Source: Euglena gracilis (taxonomy: Eukaryota; Euglenida; Euglenophyceae; Euglenales). From it: a stretch of DNA of 64,000 nt. Shown here one piece after another: positions 7,997-17,552 of the stretch. Below the pieces are notes generated by a model that did no database searches, was not told the DNA's origin, and saw only the letters and a program-made list of their open reading frames with translations. The stretch's first letter is position 1. Every line of letters begins with the position of its first letter. The stretch covers positions 4,640,714-4,704,713 of the forward strand of contig CP154954.1 in the NCBI GenBank assembly GCA_039621445.1, written 5' to 3'. Both the position numbers and the translations under genes were made by a program.

Positions 7997-10382
7997 CGTT
8001 CTGGTAGATCTCTGCCTCCTTTGTTTGAAGTTCCGCTCCCTGTTGCCAGGAGGAGGCGCGTTTCGCCACCCTGCTCAGGGTTTTGGCCGTCTCAGGTCCC
8101 ATGCCCCCCCACGTCCCGAGGGCGAAGGGCGTGAAGCCCCAGCCTGCTTGCTGGCATGGGATGTTGTACTTTTGCTTTTTGGCCTCCTCCCGTCCCTTCA
8201 GGAAAGATCTCCACCGTTCGCGGGTGGCCGTGTGTTCCGTCGCCTGCCATCCGTGGCAGATGGTGACGTCCAGTGCCGTCGGTCTCCCGTCAGACCAACA
8301 GTCCAGGAGGAGGTCAGCCGGGCGGAGGTGGCTATCTCGTGCCGTTGGCAGGGCAACCTCCTTTTGCACCCGCTGTCCGCTGTTAGACAAGGTTTGGAAA
8401 AGCGCGTCTTGCACAGCGTTGTGGCGGGCGGCGAAGTTGTTCCTGCGACAGCAGAGGAGGTGGTCTCCCTCCTTGTCCAGGGGCTGGTTGCATCCCGTGC
8501 ATGGTTGGCTGACATCGCTTAATACCGGGAGGCCCAGCCACCACTTCAGCCCCAAGGTGTACTCTTCGCTGGAGAAAGTGGTGTGGGAGTTATTTGAGGG
8601 GGGTGCCGCCATCCAACCGTGTCCGATACCTGTAGCCTGTTCCAGGAGGCGGTTTTGGTCCCGCGGTCTGGCGTGGTCCACTAGATCATCCATGGTCTTC
8701 TTGCCCAGCTCGTGACTCCACCACTTCTGCTTCCGGGGCTCTGAGTCCGCGGAAGCGATGCGTTGAGGGTTGTTGAGGAAGGTGGTGACGGTGGCGTGAT
8801 TGGCCCCTAGCCGGCCCCTGAGGTCGTCCAAGACATGCGTGATGAGTGAGAGCTGTGGGGAGGTTGCGTATCCGGGAACACCAACACGTCGTGCCCCATC
8901 AGAGTAGAAATCTGCAAGGCAGGAAATCCTGGCCGCCGGCTGTATGGAAGATGGGACGCGGAGGCCGCAGCCGCCACTCGACAAGGGCAGGGAAGCCTGG
9001 GCCCGCTGTTGTGTGTTGAGAGCCGTGCCCAGTACGTCCTCAAAGGCGTTCAAGATCACCTCAGAGCAGCTTCTCACCTGGTCCTGGCTGCCATACGAGT
9101 TAGAGGCACGCAGCAGGTGGTTTACCTTGCAGCCATCCAGACAGCTTCGGAGCAGGTGATGTGCTACCTGAGCGTCGGTGACGGACGTGATGGTGGATGA
9201 AGCCTTCTCAATTTTGGCGGCGGCAATCTCCCACGCAGTTTGTGTGGTGTCCGTAGAGGCTGGATGGTCGATTGGGATGCCCAGGACGGTGATGCCCTCC
9301 CCTGGGGTCCAGGGGACCACTTTCATCCTCTCACAGCTCGGCATACTCCTGGCTCCCGGGCCCCACAAGACGCACTTCTGCAGGTTCAGGCGGAGCCCCA
9401 CTCGATGGGACTCTTGCTGCAGGAAACGTATGCAGTGCTCAATCCGGTCTGGGGTCCCGACCAGCAGGCCGTCGTCCAGGTACCAGCTGTTCCACAGCAA
9501 CTGGCCATCTTTGGTGATCTGTTCCAATAGAGGCTGTAGCGCAAGTGCGAATCCTATAGGGCCCAAAGGGCAGCCTTGGTGTGTGCCCCTTTGTGATAGG
9601 ATGGAGCGACCACCACAGAACAAGGGAACGTGCCCGCTGTACGCAAATCTCAGGAAATTGAACAAGCTGGGGGTGCGCGTTTCAGCCTCCGTTAGGATCG
9701 CCCCGCGGTCCACCTTATTGAACGCATTGGAGTAGTCCACCTGGAGAGAAACCCAGGGCGATGTGTCCCCCAGCTGGGTGACCAGGTGTTGCATCCCCAA
9801 TGCGACGGCCTCAGCTGCGTTTCGTACCCCAACCCCAACCTGGGTAGGGGCGAGGGCGGCAACCTCGGATCTGGCGTTTGGTGTCTGGAGCAGGGCTTTC
9901 CCCACCAAGCGGCGGATGGTTTCCCCAACCGCAACCGGTCGTACCCCGTTATCCTTTTTGCGGAGGGGTGTCAGATTCGCACAGCACCAGGCGGCGGCGT
10001 GGTGGGGCGGTAGGTGGCCGTCCACCCAGGCTTGTGTCAGGAGAGCGAGGGCAGTGACCAGCCTTGCTCCCCGGCCTGGTCTCCGCAGGCAGTCTTGGAG
10101 GTGGCTCGGTCGCAAACCAGATGGCCCCGGCGCCGACCCCCGCGGGAAGCGTCGAATGGCTTCCCTCAGTCTGTCCTCCCAGTCAGGGGTGTGGTTCTCG
10201 GGAAATGGGCGGACGTGACGCGGCAGGCGGTTGGTGTCAACGTTCCTGCCGACAGGGTGTAGTTTTTCCAGGGCGGCCCAGACCTCTGGGTCGTCAGGTT
10301 GGTGCGCCCCCTCGGACAGCAGAATCTGGACAGCCTTGGCCGAGGCCCCCTCCGCGGTGAGGGTGCGTACGCGTCTATTCAT
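7935..10382 (-). CDS. Reverse transcriptase with zinc knuckle and restriction-like endonuclease (non-LTR-type)
   Basis: This 815-residue frame is intact over RT and endonuclease. N-terminal residues 1-45 (AEGASAKAVQILLSEG... LEKLHP) resemble the segment that precedes RT in related algal and protist elements. RT motifs follow: PRGSAPGPSGLRPSHL, LTPLRKKDNGVRPVAVG, QVDYSNAFN (about 213-221), RGTHQGCPLGP and WYLDDG (about 300). A CxxC...HxxCC cluster (CTGCNQ...GDHLLCC, about 640-657) is followed by VQKEVAL, RPADLLLD and ALDVTI, the Glu/Asp/Asp pattern of restriction-like endonucleases. It would nick DNA and reverse-transcribe its RNA at the nick. The frame is also open upstream of the ATG to at least 10430, where YR-element sequence begins, so the true N-terminus was probably longer and this copy is 5'-truncated. 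It is related to, but clearly diverged from, the 5660-7996 protein. Confidence 0.8.
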   Translation of the reverse strand: MNRRVRTLTAEGASAKAVQILLSEGAHQPDDPEVWAALEKLHPVGRNVDTNRLPRHVRPFPENHTPDWEDRLREAIRRFPRGSAPGPSGLRPSHLQDCLRRPGRGARLVTALALLTQAWVDGHLPPHHAAAWCCANLTPLRKKDNGVRPVAVGETIRRLVGKALLQTPNARSEVAALAPTQVGVGVRNAAEAVALGMQHLVTQLGDTSPWVSLQVDYSNAFNKVDRGAILTEAETRTPSLFNFLRFAYSGHVPLFCGGRSILSQRGTHQGCPLGPIGFALALQPLLEQITKDGQLLWNSWYLDDGLLVGTPDRIEHCIRFLQQESHRVGLRLNLQKCVLWGPGARSMPSCERMKVVPWTPGEGITVLGIPIDHPASTDTTQTAWEIAAAKIEKASSTITSVTDAQVAHHLLRSCLDGCKVNHLLRASNSYGSQDQVRSCSEVILNAFEDVLGTALNTQQRAQASLPLSSGGCGLRVPSSIQPAARISCLADFYSDGARRVGVPGYATSPQLSLITHVLDDLRGRLGANHATVTTFLNNPQRIASADSEPRKQKWWSHELGKKTMDDLVDHARPRDQNRLLEQATGIGHGWMAAPPSNNSHTTFSSEEYTLGLKWWLGLPVLSDVSQPCTGCNQPLDKEGDHLLCCRRNNFAARHNAVQDALFQTLSNSGQRVQKEVALPTARDSHLRPADLLLDCWSDGRPTALDVTICHGWQATEHTATRERWRSFLKGREEAKKQKYNIPCQQAGWGFTPFALGTWGGMGPETAKTLSRVAKRASSWQQGAELQTKEAEIYQNVAIALLREVFHLLQPKHILR

Positions 10383-10428
10383 TGCTTCACTGAGGGTGGT
10401 GGGCTGTGTCCTGGAGCGTCCTAGAGCG

Positions 10429-10462
10429 ACCCCTACACCCCTCCACCGACCTACGCGAATTT
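10429..10462 (+). repeat. Fragment of the YR-element terminal repeat; right target duplication
   Basis: These 34 bases match 2965-2998 with one mismatch. The first 12 (ACCCCTACACCC) equal 3365-3376 and are read as the right-hand target duplication of the 3377-10428 block. Confidence 0.6.
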
Positions 10463-10864
10463 GTGTCCTGAAACTTCGCGACTGTTAAATTAGGCTTCAC
10501 CTGGATTCAAAATGCCAGTACAATCCAAACTTTCACGAAGGGATTACAAAGGCCTGAACAAATTTGAACTTGCAATGGATTATGTGGAACTAGGCTACCG
10601 AGCCTTTTGCCTGAAAAACGGACCAATTCCCAAGAGCAAAGTACAAGGGTGGGCCATTGCAATTGGAATTGGAAATTCAATACGAAAAATCGGACGACCG
10701 TCGTACCTTGACACGCAGCAGTAACAGGAGGTTCTACGTCTGGTCAGTGAGGCGCGTGCTGGCGGCTGTCCTGTGGACTCTGAGGCGTTGACCATCCTTG
10801 GCGGGGAGGTGACGAAAACCCCACACGAACCAGCAGGCAGGGCTCTAACGAGATCATGGGCAAG

Positions 10865-10908
10865 GTTACTTTTTTTTCTCTCAAATTCATGTACCTTTTG
10901 TGTGCCAG
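10865..10908 (+). other. Predicted intron 1 of the transposase (44 nt)
   Basis: GTTACT...GTGCCAG; removal joins SWAR to SFKRRFG. The T-rich body is typical of a short spliceosomal intron. Confidence 0.65.
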
Positions 10909-11239
10909 ATCTTTCAAACGGCGATTTGGTTTCACGAACCTCAGATCACCAAGTTCAGATCATCTTGACAGTTCACCTGAAGAAATTCAGCAGGACAACC
11001 TTTGGAAATCCACAGTGCAGGACATTATTGACCACCCAGGGAATCACGGACTGCAGTGGTGCGCTGGGCTTCCGGCTGACTTGGTGCTGGCGTTTGATGA
11101 AACGCCATTGCCGTACCTGCCCAAATCAAGAACAATGGTCCCCCGAACCAGGCAGCGGAGGGTGGCCCTGACTTCTGAGAAACGTTGCCTGACAGGAGCA
11201 CCTGTGGTCAGCATGCCTAGGAAAGTAGTTCTGTTTCAG

Positions 11240-11284
11240 GTCCCATTGTGCATTGCACATTGCGTGTTCCAAAATTTTTCACAG
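11240..11284 (+). other. Predicted intron 2 of the transposase (45 nt)
   Basis: GTCCCA...TTTTTCACAG; 45 nt keeps the frame either way, but removal restores the conserved FQVIFRG motif. Confidence 0.6.
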
Positions 11285-11629
11285 GTCATTTTCAGGGGGG
11301 CCAGTGTGAGATGTATGCCAAAGTTGCAGAATATTGAAGAAACACTACACCTAGACTTTGCAACCAGCAAGTGCCAAAGACAGATCACGTTTCAGAGGAT
11401 GCTGGCAGAACTACATGGTCGTACATGCATTTTGAAGTCCAGGCTAGGATTGGATTCTAAGACCCCCCGTGTTACTTATCGTGGACAACTCAAGTTCCCA
11501 CAATTGTGTTGGGATGACCCGTGTGACCAATGGTTCCTTGGGAATGATGAAGTTTGAAGACATTTTCGTCATCTTCACCCTCAGGAATCGATCTTTTGTA
11601 CAAAATGTTGGAGACCAGTTTGTGAACAG

Positions 11630-11675
11630 GTATTTTTTTTTGAAAAAAATTGGCTCCTCGTGTTTCTCTCCACAG
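11630..11675 (+). other. Predicted intron 3 of the transposase (46 nt)
   Basis: GTATTT...TCTCCACAG; removal joins GDQFVN to RSPRQVIK and moves the gene from the third into the first frame. Confidence 0.65.
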
Positions 11676-11759
11676 ATCTCCGAGGCAAGTCATCAAGGCC
11701 CAAGCAAAGCAGATTCTCATCAAGCACACTATGGATATCATCATGGGCATCATCCCCAG

Positions 11760-11798
11760 GTGCTTTTATTCTGAACAACCTGTCCATGTGTGTCTCAG
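11760..11798 (+). other. Predicted intron 4 of the transposase (39 nt)
   Basis: GTGCTTTT...GTGTCTCAG; in frame, so retention is possible. Removal brings GIIPR next to GEHFICGEKKMK. Confidence 0.5.
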
Positions 11799-11963
11799 GG
11801 GTGAACACTTCATCTGTGGAGAGAAAAAAATGAAGACCCTCCTTGTGCAATGGGTCCAAGAATGGTTGATGAACAAGAAGCCGGGGGCCTGGATCATGGC
11901 CTCGTGGGCTGCTGTACTGCAGCCCCTTCCTGTGGTTCAATTTGTTGACGAAGTTTCTGCACC

Positions 11964-12024
11964 TGCCAGAACAGAACATGAAATCAATTTGTTTTTCCAA
12001 AAATAGTCATGTTCTGTTCTGGCA
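11964..12024 (+). other. Perfect 18-bp inverted repeat across the transposase stop codon
   Basis: TGCCAGAACAGAACATGA (11964-11981) is the exact reverse complement of 12007-12024. The 25-nt loop contains the TAG stop (12004-12006). It could be an RNA stem-loop at the 3' end of the message, or the residue of an inverted duplication. Confidence 0.85.
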
Positions 12025-12231
12025 TTGTCTGCAGTCATTCGGCTGCCCCCTGCAATGGACAATGAATGAGTTGTCTTTGGTTTTGATGTTTCACAGAGTC
12101 CTCCTTGTCATGTTTCAGAGTTCAACAGAATTTCTTTTTTTTTGCAGAAAGAAAGGTGCTATTTTAATGTGTCTGATCACAGAAGAAAAGGCCTGTGGGG
12201 GGCTCAGCTTTATGGGAGGGGTCTGGCAGGG

Positions 12232-12330
12232 TTGACGTTTTTTTTGTTTTTTTTAAAAAAAAACAAAAAAACATGTTTTTTTTTAAAAAAAACGCAAAAA
12301 AAAACATGTTTTTTTGAAAAAGCAAAATTT
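12232..12330. repeat. T-run/A-run palindrome cluster
   Basis: Alternating T7-10 and A7-9 runs with ACATG/ACGTT joints. Similar clusters occur at 12799-12872, 17079-17150 and 18105-18130, often next to GACGTTTTTT and GTCAACC. Confidence 0.7.
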
Positions 12331-12364
12331 GACCTCTTTCCTTGCGAAATAGCCATTTTTTGAA

Positions 12365-12640
12365 GAAAATTTTTCGGGGGTGGTTCGGGTCACGGGGGGG
12401 GGGTCACGAGGGGGGTAACGGGGAACATCATATTTTCGGTGGCCAAATTAGGAATCACCAAAAACGAATTTTGGGGAAAAAATCCTTTTTAGGCTCCAAA
12501 TTTGGAATCCCCAACCTAAAATTAGCATTTTGACACCAAATTAGGCATCACCATTCCAAATTTTGCGAAATTTATGCCTCAAAATTAGGAATCTACCTGA
12601 AAATTTTGTAAAATTAGGCATCACAGGCCCTCTAAAATTT
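12365..12640 (+). repeat. Interspersed repeat family R2, copy 1
   Basis: It begins GGTGGTTCGGGTCA, followed by G-runs, and continues TTTTCGGTGGCCAAATTAGG and CAAATTAGGCATCACCATTC. The same order is seen at 17205-17450 and, inverted and shorter, at 47115-47300. Confidence 0.7.
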
Positions 12641-12886
12641 TTTATGTGTAAAAGTATGTATTTCCAAATCTGTGTTTTCTGGTGCGAAAAATCATGCTTT
12701 CAACCCAAAAAAAAACAAAAAAATTAATGTTGCAGAGATAAAAAATGAACTTTTTTCTAAAAAAACATTGCAAAAAATTTTTCCCCCAAACCCTCCATGA
12801 CGTTTTTTTTGTTTTTTTTAAAAAAAAACTTATTTTTTTAAAAAAAACATGTTTTTTTTGTTTCAAAAAAAACAAGCCGTCAACCT

Positions 12887-13012
12887 TGGGGTCTGGGCTG
12901 TATGGGAAGGGGGGCTGGGCTTTACGGGAAGGCCTGGGGGGGGGGCTGGGCTTTACGGGAAGGCTGGGGGGGGGGGGGGGCTGGGCTTTATGGGAAGGCC
13001 TGGGGCAGCATT
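12887..13012. repeat. GGGCTGGGCTTTACGGGAAG minisatellite, array 1
   Basis: About four units of about 30-40 bp with variable G-run spacers. The same unit forms a second array at 14466-14655. Confidence 0.8.
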
Positions 13013-13069
13013 CCGGTCGTCAAAAAGGATGACTTTTGTCAATCGTAAAAAACAGCCATTTACCACTCC

Positions 13070-13285
13070 CCCCCCCCCTGATTGACACCCCCCCATAATT
13101 GACACCCCCCCCCCTCCCGACCGACAATTTTTTCAGCCGCTCGCGTCTTTTCCGCCGGGGTTTGTCAGGAGTCCCTTGTATTTTGCCTTGTCGGTTCGGA
13201 CCCCCCCCATAATTGACACCCCCCCATAATTGACACTACCTGGGGGGTTTGGAGGGTGTCGGGGGTGTCAATTATGGGGGGGGGT
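13070..13285. repeat. C/G-run-capped inverted-repeat element with AATTGACAC words
   Basis: The left side carries two CCCC(A)TAATTGACACCCCCC-type words, repeated at 13205-13240. The right side has the inverse GGGGGTGTCAATTATGGGGG at 13262-13282. It is a non-coding palindromic unit. Confidence 0.65.
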
Positions 13286-13539
13286 ATCCTCGTCAGTCAG
13301 AAAGACAGGGAATTATTTACATCGGTTTTGGCAAAAATTTTGCGGCGAGACCATTAGAGCATAAATGCTGCCCCGTCATTTATGGGTCCGGCTTTTACTG
13401 CCTGAGGGCAAAGAACCATGAATTCGTCGGCAGGAACAACGGTGGAAGAAAAATTTTGGGCTAAAGCTTATGAGCTGGATGGGCCAGACGTTCCTCAGAT
13501 CGCCAGTAACAAGGAACCGTACCAAACTGGGCACAACCT

Positions 13540-13865
13540 CTGCCAACCCCCCCTGTGGCACCAAAATTGGGCAACAGCCGTGGCACAAAACTGGCCACCA
13601 CCTGTGCCAACCCCCCCTGTGGCACCAAACTGGGCAACACCCGTGGCACAAAACTGGCCAGCACCTGTGCCAACCCCCCCGTGGCACAAAACTGACAACA
13701 CCCGTAGCACCAAATTGCGCACCTGTGGCCCAAAACTGGCCACGGCCTATGGCCCAAAACTGGCCACCAAATCTGGCCCAAAACTGGCCAGATGTGCTGG
13801 CCCAAAACTGGCCAGATGTGGTGGCCCAAAACTGGCCAGCACACCTGTGGCCCAAACCTCCCCCA
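13540..13865. repeat. GTGGCACAAAACTGGCC minisatellite, two unit types
   Basis: Long units (about 65-70 bp, CTGTGCCAACCCCCCCTGTGGCACC...) pass into short units (GGCCCAAAACTGGCCAGATGT). Long open frames across it are periodicity artefacts. Confidence 0.8.
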
Positions 13866-14465
13866 AGATGTGGCACCAAAAAAATGATTCAAATCAATGT
13901 AAATCAAATCCGAACCAGATTATCATTTCGTTGCAAACAAAACGGACAGACAAACAAAAAAACTTCAAGGTTCAAGTCACAGCAACAGGAAGCAGAACGT
14001 TGCCTCTGATGGTCGTAGCGAAAACAACATGGAACAGTTTAGTAGGGACATGTTCAGGTCCAGATTACCACCTTCCAAGACCTTCAAAACCTTCCAGTTG
14101 CTTCATTTCACTTCAAGCATGGACTTCAACAATTGCTTCCGTGAGATCTGTAGGAGAGAGAAGTAAATTCACTGACAGAATTCTTTGGCAAACCTTTGTC
14201 CTCAGCGGGGAGCTTCACAGTACAAGTCCAACATAAAATTCCAATCCTTCTGATAATGAGCCCTCATTCGGGTCGGATTGGCACTGGAAGAAGAAGTTCA
14301 GAACAGGGGTCAGATTTTGTGAAATACCAGGAAGGCGGACATTAATTTGGGATTGGCGATTCCAAACGCGAACGGGGGTTTTTGTTTTTGACAAATGTCT
14401 AAATGTCATATTAATGTCAATTGTCTGTCAGAAACCCTTGTCATTTGCCAAAATTGGGAATGCTG

Positions 14466-14655
14466 GCCTGGGGGGGGGTGCTGGGCTTTACGGGAAGGCC
14501 TGGGGGCTGGGCTGGGCTTTACGGGAAGGCCTGGGGGGGGGCTGGGCTTTACGGGAAGGCCTGGGGGGGGGGGGCTGGGCTTTACGGGAAGGCCTGGGGG
14601 TGGGGCTGGGCTTTACGGGAAGGCCTGGTGGGGGGGGTGGGCTTTACGGGAAGCA
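14466..14655. repeat. GGGCTGGGCTTTACGGGAAG minisatellite, array 2
   Basis: Six units separated by G-runs of 6-12, the same unit as 12887-13012. Confidence 0.85.
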
Positions 14656-15131
14656 ATCACCCACCAGGAGATGCTTGGTCGGGAATTGTATGTCTCTGAT
14701 GTCATTCTGCCTGAGACCTTTATGCTGCCAAGGTCTGCATGCTGCATCCAGTTTCTGAGATTATGCGCTTATCTATTTTCCCTTGGAAGCAGTCATCTTC
14801 ACACAAAACTGTTCACTCTTACCGTGAGTTTGAGTTTTCCAATTTTTTATGTTGGTTTCTTTTGGTTTGCTGTTCATTTATTGATTTTTTTTAATTTTTG
14901 AAAATCACTTCTCTGAAAAAGAAAAAATTTTTAAAAAAAAGTTTTAGGCAAAAATTTATTATTTTTTTTAAATTTTTTTTAAAATTTTTTCCTAAAATGC
15001 ATTTTGGAAAAATAAACGTAAAAGATTTTTGTCAAAAAATCTTCGAAAAATGTTTAGAACAGTTTCCAGAAAACTTTTTCGAAAATATTTTTAGATTTTT
15101 TTTCTTCTGTTTTGTATTAAAAGTGTAAAGG

Positions 15132-15491
15132 CAGGGGGGGAAGTGCAACTTGCATAATTTGCACTTTTTTTTTGCAGGGGGTGTTCCCCCCGCGTCCCCC
15201 CCGCGTCCCCCCCCGCGTCCCCCCCCGTCCCGGATTTTGGCTGGGCACGTTTTTTGGTCGACCAAAGGAAAATTACACACAAATTTAGGTGACGCCAAAG
15301 AAAACGTGTGGGGGTGGTTGGGCCACGGTTCCCCCCCGCGTCCCCCCCGCGTCCCCCCCCGCGTCCCCCCCCGCGTCCCCCCCCGCGTCCCGAACCACCC
15401 CCGCATAATCGGCTTTTCCCGAAATTTGCATTTTTTTCATTTTTTTGACTTGCATAATTTGAAGGGCCCAGTTGCATTCCCCCCCCCCCCG
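15132..15491. mobile_element. Non-autonomous element with CAGGGGGGG...TGCAACTTGC ends
   Basis: The left end CAGGGGGGGAAGTGCAACTT and the right end (inverse of GGGGGAATGCAACTGGGC) form terminal inverted repeats that include the G/C run. The 7-mer GTAAAGG lies on both sides (15125-15131 and 15492-15498), a probable target duplication. Inside are CCCCCCGCGT decamer tandems (15175-15240, 15328-15395). It is related to 34031-34258, sharing the CTTGCATAATTTG words at both ends. Confidence 0.6.
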
Positions 15492-16730
15492 GTAAAGGTT
15501 TCTTTAAAAAATTTTGTTCGTTTTAAAACCTTCTTTGAAATGTTAGGTGCGCATTTCTTTCCCTGTCTTTTCCAATAAATAAACAGAATTTGGTCCCAAT
15601 CTCTTTCCAGTGAACAGATTTGCGCCCGATTTTCTATATTATATTGGATCCCCCTTGGACGCTTCATGGCACAATGCGTTTTCACAATCGCCTGGGCATC
15701 CATCCTCAGTGTTGTTTTTTTTTTTGAAAGGAAACAAAAAAAAACTCACCTTTGCTGTTTTTTCCACCAAGTCCAGGCATCAATACGGCTCTAATACAAT
15801 AAGCTCAATAATAAAAAACAAAAAAAAATGGGTTTGAACGATTTTTTAACGTTTTTTTTTGAAAATTGCATTTCACGGGCCCGATTTTGGAGGGACAATA
15901 TGGGGGGGGGGACAATATGGGGGGGGTAAAGGGCTATGGATCAAAGATCGCGTGGTCCAGTCTGCTTTGTTTGTTAAGTTCAATCTTTTGGAGTTTGGGG
16001 ATCCACTCCTCATCCCTCTGGCATTGAGGGTAAAGCCAACTTATCATCATGCGCAAGACCTTGGCAAGGCCTCTTTTCACAATGTGTGCATACGGAAATG
16101 GTCTTTTTTTGGGCGTGGTCATCCAAACAATTGGAAATCTTCCCCAATGGGCCAAATTCGTTCATGTTGGAAAAAATGGACCAAGATGCCAAATCTTTCT
16201 AAGTCCTCAAAATCCTCCGAAAAATGGCCAAAACTCGTCAAAATTTGTAAAATCTGTCAAATTCTGGTGAACTTGTAACAACATTGCGGAAAAAACACCT
16301 GGGTGTCCTCATGGTGAGTCCGGAGGATGTCGAAAGAGGCCTACATTTGTGGACCTTAGTGTGCCAACGTCCTCGGAGGAAGAATGCTCCGAGGCTCGTT
16401 CCTTTTGGAACCTGCATTGACCGTCCGCTGACCCACTGAGTGATTCATATGTGATAACAAGGAAGCCGTTGCAAAGTTTACACTGCTTTCATCCTCCCTT
16501 GCATTTTACAATGTGGTTGGATTTTCGTGCTTCCATTTAGGTTTGCCAGGTTTGTCATTTGGGGCACTCAAATGGTTCATTCAAGGGCAACACACATGGA
16601 GAACACATCAAATACTCATCTTCCGGTGGGGCGGGATTTGGATTGAAGTTGGAAGAAGTTAGATTGAGGTTGAAGTGAGGTTGAAGTTTGAGAACTTCTC
16701 TCCACTTCAATCCAGCCCAGTGCTCTGTGA
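15492..16730. other. Interval with no supported feature
   Basis: Mixed AT-rich sequence with short G-runs near 15900. Nothing coding or repetitive could be supported. Confidence 0.4.
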
Positions 16731-17204
16731 CCTCGGGGGGGCCGGCGCCTCCGCCCGAGGACGCGTCGTCCCGCCCTGGGCTATCGACACCGGTACAACG
16801 GTCAACGGGATGTGGACCTCCGTGTTTCGTGCTGCGCAGCAGGGCTGGCGGGGGGGCGCGTTGTTTGTCCCCGCGGGCCCCGGAGGGGGGGGGGGTTGTA
16901 AAACCCCGCGGTAATTGTCGTCGCGGCAATTACCCACCCGCGGTAATTGTCGGTCCTCGGTATGGGTGTCATATGCCATGAACCATAAAGCATTCTGGGC
17001 ATGAGAAAAACAGTGTTGAGATGGGGGTTATGGACAAGCCGTGTCAAGGGCAGGGGGCATAGTGCCCACCCACCAGACGTTTTTTTAAAAAAACAAAAGG
17101 CCATGTTTCTTTTAAAAAAAACCACCAAAAAAACATGTTTTTTTTAAGGAAAGCAAGAATTGACCTTTTTCCTTGCAAAATGGCCTTTTTTTGAGTCAAA
17201 AGTT

Positions 17205-17450
17205 CTGTGGGTGGTTCGGGTCATTGGGGGGGGGGGGTCACGGGGGAACACCACATTTTCGGTGACCAAATTAGGAATCACCGAAAACGAATTTTTGGGG
17301 GAAATCCTAAATTTAGGAATACCCACACCCAAAATAGGATTTTGACACCAAATTAGGAATCACCATTCCAAATTTTGCAAAATTAATGCCTCAAAATTAG
17401 GAATCTAGCTGAAAAAATTGTCAGATTAGTCATCACCGGCCAAATTTTTT
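17205..17450 (+). repeat. Interspersed repeat family R2, copy 2
   Basis: Collinear with 12365-12640: GGTGGTTCGGGTCA, G-run, TTTTCGGTGACCAAATTAGG, CACCATTCCAAATTTTGC and TGCCTCAAAATTAGGAATCT. Confidence 0.75.
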
Positions 17451-17552
17451 CAGAAAAAGAATTGGCCGAAAAGGGTCTCAGGTCGGGTCACAGGGGGGGG
17501 GTCACGGGGGAACACCCCCTCTAAAGTCGTTTTTTTTGTCATGGTTTTATGT

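Larger units (their letters stand above)
3377..10428 (-). mobile_element. Composite non-LTR-type retroelement block inserted in the YR element
   Basis: The block lies between two copies of ACCCCTACACCC (3365-3376 and 10429-10440). Sequence right of 10428 resumes the YR terminal-repeat sequence: 10429-10462 matches 2965-2998 with one mismatch. This is what an insertion with a 12-bp target duplication would leave. Inside are two minus-strand RT-endonuclease ORFs, two copies of a 59-bp motif, two CT-rich minisatellites and a tRNA-like gene, so more than one insertion event is likely. Confidence 0.5.
10512..12006 (+). pseudogene. DDE transposase, pogo/CENP-B-like (Tc1-mariner superfamily), five exons
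   Basis: Exons read 10512-10864, 10909-11239, 11285-11629, 11676-11759 and 11799-12006. They are separated by GT-AG introns of 44, 45, 46 and 39 nt; joining restores LTRSWARSFKRRFG, VLFQVIFRG and VNRSPRQVIK. The N-terminus holds a helix-turn-helix-like region (GRPSYLD...RLVSEARAGG). DDE motifs are LAFDETPL (Asp 11096-11098), LLIVDNSSSH (Asp 11484-11486) and QNVGDQFVN (Asp 11613-11615). A C-terminal LLVQWVQEW...ASW motif is typical of DDE_1 proteins. The product would cut and paste its own element. Two defects are seen: an in-frame TAA (10722-10724) inside a Gln-rich stretch, and a +1 shift at the C6 run 11463-11468. Hence pseudogene, or one sequencing error plus one nonsense mutation. Terminal inverted repeats were not found. 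Confidence 0.72.

Noticed and set aside
12887-14655. Regular repeats examined as a possible CRISPR array
   Set aside because: Units are contiguous minisatellite copies without unique spacers, in a eukaryotic context.
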